Part shown: positions 7,015-10,785 of the stretch, one piece after another
Position numbering within the stretch: the stretch's first letter is position 1
Layout: each line of letters opens with the position of its first letter
Assembly: GCA_017882555.1 (NCBI GenBank)
Contig: JADGPH010000226.1
Span: 1 to 10,785 of the forward strand
Direction: 5' to 3'
DNA length: 10,785 bases
Source: Thermoleophilia bacterium
GTDB lineage: Bacteria > Actinomycetota > Thermoleophilia > Miltoncostaeales > Miltoncostaeaceae
The notes under the pieces: generated by a model
What the model was told of the DNA's origin: nothing
Databases searched by the model: none
The model's input: only the letters and a program-made list of their open reading frames with translations
Made by a program: the position numbers and the translations under genes

Positions 7015-8330
7015 CCGGGGCCCGCATCGGGGTCATCGGAGCCGGATATGTGGGGCTGGTCTCGGGCGTCTGCTTTGCCGCCCTCGGCCACAGCGTGTGC
7101 ATTCGCGACATCGATGCACGCAAGATCGACGCGCTCAACGACGGCGAGGTGCCGATCCATGAGCCCGGTCTGCGGGAGTTGATCAACGAGCACGCCGAAC
7201 GGCTGAGCTTCACGCTCTCGTTGGAGGAACTGCTTGGGTGTAGTGACATCTTGGTCGTGGCGGTCGATACCCCGCCGACATACTCCGGGGACGCCGATCT
7301 GTCGCGGGTGATGGCTGTCGTAGAAGAGCTGGCCATGATCGGGGGCGAGTCCCGCCATATCTTGGTCATGAAGAGCACCGTGCCGGTGGGGACCGGCGAG
7401 CGGGTCCGTCGGCAACTTGACGCCCGTGGCTTGGGCGCGGTCGGGTACGTCGCGAACCCGGAGTTCCTCAAAGAGGGTGCGGCGATCGCCGACTTCATGC
7501 GACCGGACCGGGTGGTGCTCGGCGCGTTCCGGCAGGAGGATGCCTCGCGCGTCGCAGAGCTCTACGCGCCCTTGGACGCACCGATGTTGCGCACGACTGT
7601 GCCCACCGCCGAGATGGTCAAGTACGCCTCAAACGCCTTCTTGGCCACCAAGATCAGCTTCATCAATGAAATCGCCAACGTGTGCGAAGAGGTGGGCGCC
7701 GACGTCGCCGACGTCGCCGTGGGCATGGGCATGGATTCACGTATCGGGACCGCCTTCTTGCGACCCGGGATCGGGTTTGGAGGATCGTGCTTTCCAAAGG
7801 ATGTCGCGGCCCTCAAGCAGCTTGCCGGCAATTCGGGCTACCACTTTCAGCTGCTGACCAGCGTGATCGAGGTCAACGAGCTGCAGAAGCGGCGCGTGGT
7901 CGGGAAGCTCAAAAAGCACCTCGGGGATGTGCGCGGTCGGCGTATCGCGCTGCTCGGGTTGGCGTTCAAGCCCGGCACCGACGACATGCGCGAAGCCGCC
8001 AGCCTGGTCTTGGCGGGGCGGTTGCTTGCCGAAGGCGCCACCGTGGTCGTGTGGGATCCGGTCGTGCACGACCTCGATGGCTTGTCGGGCGTCGAGATTG
8101 CCGCGACGCCTACGGCCGCGCTGGCCGCTGCCGAGGCGTGCGTGCTGGTGACAGAATGGCCCGAGATCGTCGGCCTGGACTGGCCGAACCTCGTGAGTAT
8201 GATGGCGCGACCCGTCATCATCGATGGACGCAACGCGCTCGACCCAGAGACCATGGCGCAGTGGGGCTACCAGTACGAGGGGATCGGTCGGTTGCCAGGG
8301 ACCAATCACAACGTTGCGCCCGAGGCGTAG
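7011..8330 (+). CDS. ugd: UDP-glucose 6-dehydrogenase
   Basis: This cytoplasmic enzyme oxidises UDP-glucose to UDP-glucuronate in two NAD+-dependent steps. It has 439 residues, normal for the family. The N-terminal Rossmann fold begins RIGVIGAGYVGLVSG (residues 5-19). Further landmarks are STVPVGTG, NPEFLKEGAA, and EMVKYASNAFLATKISFINE with Lys204. The catalytic Cys260 is in GFGGSCFPKD, and the C-terminal UDP-binding domain has GLAFKPGTDDMREAAS. Lys204 and Cys260 match the numbering of the studied Streptococcus pyogenes enzyme. A GDP-mannose dehydrogenase shares this fold, but UDP-glucose is the better fit by overall pattern. The GTG start at 7011 overlaps the M20 stop as GTGA, so translation is probably coupled. 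The C-terminus, with YEGIGR near the end, is typical. The nucleotidyltransferase gene follows after five bases. Confidence 0.94.
   Translation: MTGARIGVIGAGYVGLVSGVCFAALGHSVCIRDIDARKIDALNDGEVPIHEPGLRELINEHAERLSFTLSLEELLGCSDILVVAVDTPPTYSGDADLSRVMAVVEELAMIGGESRHILVMKSTVPVGTGERVRRQLDARGLGAVGYVANPEFLKEGAAIADFMRPDRVVLGAFRQEDASRVAELYAPLDAPMLRTTVPTAEMVKYASNAFLATKISFINEIANVCEEVGADVADVAVGMGMDSRIGTAFLRPGIGFGGSCFPKDVAALKQLAGNSGYHFQLLTSVIEVNELQKRRVVGKLKKHLGDVRGRRIALLGLAFKPGTDDMREAASLVLAGRLLAEGATVVVWDPVVHDLDGLSGVEIAATPTAALAAAEACVLVTEWPEIVGLDWPNLVSMMARPVIIDGRNALDPETMAQWGYQYEGIGRLPGTNHNVAPEA
8322..8325 (+). promoter_or_regulatory. Ribosome binding site fixing the nucleotidyltransferase start
   Basis: GAGG at the very end of ugd lies ten bases before ATG 8336. 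The same frame is open for another 218 codons upstream (to 7682), but all of that runs through ugd in the wrong frame. The conserved N-terminus QAVILVGGEGTRLRPLT begins right at ATG 8336, so this site and ATG mark the true start. Confidence 0.6.
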
Positions 8331-8335
8331 CCGCG

Positions 8336-9412
8336 ATGCAAGCCGTCATCCTGGTGGGTGGTGAGGGCACACGGCTGCGGCCCCTGACTGTGACGCGTCC
8401 GAAGCCCATGATGCCGTTGGTCGACCGACCCTTTGTGGCGCATCAACTCGCCCACCTGGTGCGGCACGGTATTCACGATGTCGTGTTTTCGTGCGGCTAT
8501 CGCCCCGACGCGCTGGAGGCGTTCTTTGGTGACGGAACCGGGTTTGGTGTGCGGTTGCAGTACGCGGTCGATCCGTCGCCGTTGGGGACCGCGGGAGCCG
8601 CCGCAAACGCGGTACCGCTGTTCGATCACACCGACGATGTCCTGGTACTCAACGGCGACATCCTGACGGACCTTGATCTGGTGGCGTTCCAGGCCGCCCA
8701 CAACGCCGCCGGTGCCCAGGCCAGCGTGGCACTGACCCCGGTCCGTGATCCGAGCGCCTACGGACTCGTCCGATTGCGCGAGGATCGCTCAGTTGCGGAG
8801 TTTCTCGAGAAGCCGACTCCCGACCAGCTGATCCCCGGCGAGCCGTTTCTGATCAACGCCGGGACATACTTGCTCTCCCAGGAGGTCATCGCGATGATCC
8901 CCGCGGGCCGTGCGAGCTCGATCGAGCGGGAGATCTTCCCGAAGGTCGCCGCACAGGGGGGCCTGTTCGGGTATCCCAGTGACGCCTACTGGCGCGACAT
9001 CGGGACGCCCCAGTCGTATCTGGATGCCCACAAGGACGTGTTGAGCAACAACGTGTTTACCGAGAGCACCGTCCGCGACGCGTACTTGGGGCCGCGGACT
9101 ATCGTTGAGGACGGGGCCCGGGTGGTCGATTGCGCCAGTGTTGGCGCGGACTGTGTGATCGCGGCGGGTGCCCAAGTGATCGGCAGTGTGTTGGGGGCCC
9201 GGACCCGTATCGGCGTCAACGCGTACATCGAGGATTGTGTGATCGGTGAAGGTGTTGAGGTTGGAGCAGGTGCGCGACTCGAGGGACTTGTCGTGGTCGG
9301 TGATAACGCGCAGATTGGTGAGACCGTCTCGATCGTTGGCCCAGCCTCGATCGATGTGGGTGAGATTCGCGAGGTGGCGGTCGCTGACCCGGCCGGGAAA
9401 GGACACTCATGA
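8336..9412 (+). CDS. Sugar-1-phosphate nucleotidyltransferase, mannose-1-phosphate guanylyltransferase-like
   Basis: This cytoplasmic enzyme joins a sugar-1-phosphate to a nucleotide; GDP-mannose from mannose-1-phosphate and GTP is the most likely product. It has 358 residues from ATG 8336. The N-terminal Rossmann-like catalytic domain shows GGEGTRLRPLTVTRPKPMMP (residues 8-27), the metal-binding Asp108 in LNGDI, FLEKPTP, NAGTYLL, SSIEREIFP and YWRDIGTPQSYLDAH. From about residue 245 comes a left-handed beta-helix of hexapeptide repeats (for example VGADCVIAAGAQVIG, ARTRIGVNAYIEDCVIGEGV). This two-domain layout matches eukaryote-like GDP-mannose pyrophosphorylases and their actinobacterial homologues. 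A glucose-1-phosphate substrate cannot be excluded from motifs alone, but the neighbouring phosphomannose isomerase favours mannose. The gene follows ugd by five bases, and its stop overlaps the next start as ATGA. Confidence 0.88.
   Translation: MQAVILVGGEGTRLRPLTVTRPKPMMPLVDRPFVAHQLAHLVRHGIHDVVFSCGYRPDALEAFFGDGTGFGVRLQYAVDPSPLGTAGAAANAVPLFDHTDDVLVLNGDILTDLDLVAFQAAHNAAGAQASVALTPVRDPSAYGLVRLREDRSVAEFLEKPTPDQLIPGEPFLINAGTYLLSQEVIAMIPAGRASSIEREIFPKVAAQGGLFGYPSDAYWRDIGTPQSYLDAHKDVLSNNVFTESTVRDAYLGPRTIVEDGARVVDCASVGADCVIAAGAQVIGSVLGARTRIGVNAYIEDCVIGEGVEVGAGARLEGLVVVGDNAQIGETVSIVGPASIDVGEIREVAVADPAGKGHS
9395..9403 (+). promoter_or_regulatory. Strong ribosome binding site of the isomerase gene
   Basis: GGGAAAGGA ends five bases before ATG 9409 and contains AAAGGA, a much better Shine-Dalgarno match than elsewhere in the operon. 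Together with the ATGA overlap at 9409-9412 it points to efficient, partly independent translation of the isomerase. Confidence 0.6.
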
Positions 9413-10500
9413 CGCATGGCGTGTTGGACCGCGAGGACTCGTACCTGATCGACACATTGCGCCTATTTGCGGTCATCGGCAATTCGGTCGAGATGTTTGA
9501 CCGGGCGCGGGCTGGGGCCGAGGCGGTCGATATGGCGTGGCCGGTCGAGGCGGTGCGCAACGTCGCGATCGCTGGAATGGGCGGGTCCGGAATCGTCGGC
9601 GATCTTGCGCTTGGTGCGTGGCGCGAGCGGCTGCGTCATCCCGCCGCGGTCTTGCGCGATTACTACCTCCCGGGCTGGGTCGGCGAGGGCACGCTGGTGA
9701 TCTTGAGCTCGTATTCCGGGGAAACCGAGGAAACGCTGACGGCCGCCAGTCAGGCCACCGAGCGCAACGCGCTTTGTGTGGCGATCACCAGTGGCGGAAA
9801 ACTTGGCTCCTTCTACCGCGACCTTGGGGTTCCGGTCATCGACCTTCCGCCGGGCCTGCAGCCCCGGGCGGCGATGTTGCAGATATTGGTGCCGCTCGTG
9901 GTGGTGCTCGGCCGGATGGGTGTGATCTCACCACCTGACGCCGAGCTCGACGATGCGCGCCGGGTGATAGCCGCGAGCGTTGAAGGCCTTGCCCCCGTGG
10001 TTCCAACAGACCAAAACCTGGCCAAACAGATCGCGCTGGGGCTGACCGATGTCGTGCCGGTGATCTGGGGTGCAGAGGCGACCGCCGCCGTGGCACAGCG
10101 CTGGAAGGCGCAGATCAACGAGAATGCCGAGATGCCTGCATTCTGGTCGGTGTTGCCGGAACTCGACCACAACGAGATCTGCGCATTCGGCGGCACGAGT
10201 GAGCTGGGTCCGATGACCCAACTGGTGTTTCTGCGTGATCCGCACCAGCACCGGCAGGTCATTCGTCGATTCGACTTGACCCGTGAGCTTGTGGCGCCCC
10301 GTGTGGGCGGCGTCATCGAGGTCGCTGCAGACGGAGATACCCCCTTCGGTCGGGCGCTCGATCTCACGATGCTGGGGGATTACGTGTCGATGTATCTGGC
10401 GATCGCGCGCGGAGTGGACCCCGGTCCTGTCGAGATGATCGGTCGCCTGAAGGCGCGCCTTGCCGAGACGGGCCACGGTCGTTCGCAGGACCCGGCCTAG
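9409..10500 (+). CDS. Bifunctional phosphoglucose/phosphomannose isomerase
   Basis: This SIS-domain sugar isomerase interconverts glucose-6-phosphate, fructose-6-phosphate and mannose-6-phosphate in the cytoplasm, as in the archaeal Pyrobaculum-type enzymes. It has 363 residues. The first SIS domain has the phosphate-binding GMGGSGIVGD (residues 56-65) and SSYSGETEET (100-109). PPGLQPRAAM follows, and the second domain shows RWKAQINENAEMPAFWS and LPELDHNEI. Glu238 and His254 are 16 residues apart, the same spacing as the catalytic Glu203/His219 pair reported for the Pyrobaculum enzyme. It supplies mannose-6-phosphate toward GDP-mannose, and the upstream nucleotidyltransferase would use the product once a phosphomannomutase converts it to the 1-phosphate. 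The stop is 27 bases before mtnA. It is distinct from classical Pgi and from cupin ManA. Confidence 0.92.
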   Translation: MTHGVLDREDSYLIDTLRLFAVIGNSVEMFDRARAGAEAVDMAWPVEAVRNVAIAGMGGSGIVGDLALGAWRERLRHPAAVLRDYYLPGWVGEGTLVILSSYSGETEETLTAASQATERNALCVAITSGGKLGSFYRDLGVPVIDLPPGLQPRAAMLQILVPLVVVLGRMGVISPPDAELDDARRVIAASVEGLAPVVPTDQNLAKQIALGLTDVVPVIWGAEATAAVAQRWKAQINENAEMPAFWSVLPELDHNEICAFGGTSELGPMTQLVFLRDPHQHRQVIRRFDLTRELVAPRVGGVIEVAADGDTPFGRALDLTMLGDYVSMYLAIARGVDPGPVEMIGRLKARLAETGHGRSQDPA

Positions 10501-10502
10501 CC

Positions 10503-10527
10503 GCGCCGACCCACGATCGGTCGGGGC
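10503..10527 (+). promoter_or_regulatory. Hairpin directly before the mtnA start codon
   Basis: CCGACC (10506-10511) pairs with GGTCGG (10519-10524) around a seven-base loop. Two more pairs beyond a G-G mismatch (10503/10527 and 10504/10526) extend the stem to the base before GTG 10528. There is no T-run, so it is not a standard terminator. It occupies the place where a Shine-Dalgarno sequence would be expected. It could limit mtnA translation unless ribosomes finishing the isomerase open it, or be a chance stem in GC-rich DNA. Confidence 0.3.
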
Positions 10528-10785
10528 GTGACCCACATCGCGTTGTCGCCGTCGGGTAAACCGACACCGACCGTCGGTGCCGGTCTGGAGCCGAGCGATA
10601 TCCTTCGCCTCGGCGACGGCGAGGTGGTACTCCTGGATCAGACCCGGCTCCCGGAGCAGGTGGTCTATCGACACTGCACCGACTGGGGGCAGGTCGCCGA
10701 GGCGATCACGTCGCTGGCCGTGCGCGGTGCCCCGGCGATCGGGATCGCCGGGGCGATGGGGGTTGCCCTCGCTGCTCAGCATGCC
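10528..10785 (+). CDS. mtnA: S-methyl-5-thioribose-1-phosphate isomerase (5' part; runs off the window)
   Basis: This enzyme converts methylthioribose-1-phosphate to methylthioribulose-1-phosphate in the methionine salvage pathway. Eighty-six codons are present with no stop before the edge. The frame reads VVLLDQTRLPEQVVYRHC at about residues 35-52, then AVRGAPAIGIAGAMGVALAA, the family N-terminal signature (LDQT-x-LP and RGAPAIGIA). GTG at 10528 is the first start codon after the in-frame stop that ends the isomerase (10498-10500), so it is the earliest possible start. It gives about 34 residues before the conserved block, a little long, and TTG 10543 is an alternative. No clear ribosome binding site precedes it. 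The gene shares fold class with eIF2B-like subunits, but the motifs favour MtnA. Confidence 0.88.
   Translation, partial: MTHIALSPSGKPTPTVGAGLEPSDILRLGDGEVVLLDQTRLPEQVVYRHCTDWGQVAEAITSLAVRGAPAIGIAGAMGVALAAQHA

Noticed and set aside
7682..8335. A 218-codon in-frame extension upstream of the nucleotidyltransferase
   Set aside because: It runs through ugd in another frame, is Arg-rich and motif-free; the conserved N-terminus starts at ATG 8336 with its own ribosome binding site.
10514..10527. The 14-mer CGATCGGTCGGGGC, also found at 11-24 inside atpA
   Set aside because: The first copy encodes a conserved alpha-subunit segment, and one shared 14-mer in 10.8 kb of GC-rich DNA is close to chance expectation.

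Overview
The window is about 10.8 kb of GC-rich, tightly packed bacterial chromosome. All complete genes read on the plus strand. Strong GC preference at third codon positions, frequent GTG starts, 4-base start/stop overlaps and one apparent leaderless start suggest a high-GC actinobacterium. The bifunctional sugar isomerase beside a GDP-mannose-type pyrophosphorylase and mtnA fits an Acidimicrobiia-like lineage, but that placement is inference and could be wrong.

Region 1 (1-3867) is the 3' half of an F1Fo ATP synthase operon: atpA (5' end outside the window), atpG, atpD and atpC, with gaps of 3 to 31 bases. It encodes the catalytic F1 head, rotor shaft and epsilon regulator. Nothing in it looks broken.

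Region 2 (3868-4563) is about 700 bases with no confident gene, unusual in so compact a stretch. It holds one plausible small ORF with a strong ribosome binding site, two abutting 10-bp palindromes, and a minus-strand relic. The relic becomes a coherent 98-residue reading frame if one base is skipped. Its first part resembles the opening of a VOC/glyoxalase-like protein.

Region 3 (4564-5862) is a single MFS-type multidrug/siderophore exporter of the EntS-like class.

Region 4 (5914 to the window end) looks like one transcription unit: an M20 metallopeptidase/deacylase, UDP-glucose 6-dehydrogenase, a mannose-1-phosphate guanylyltransferase-like nucleotidyltransferase with a left-handed beta-helix tail, a bifunctional phosphoglucose/phosphomannose isomerase, and the first 86 codons of mtnA. 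The second to fourth genes supply UDP-glucuronate and, with a phosphomannomutase not seen here, GDP-mannose, as needed for a surface polysaccharide or glycoconjugate. The M20 enzyme and MtnA (methionine salvage) have no obvious place in that pathway.

Most of the window is ordinary housekeeping and sugar-nucleotide metabolism. I see no CRISPR array, insertion sequence, tRNA, rRNA, or clearly new system. The second looks worth giving are at the atpC-MFS gap, the leaderless-type promoter of the M20 gene, and a hairpin lying on the mtnA start.
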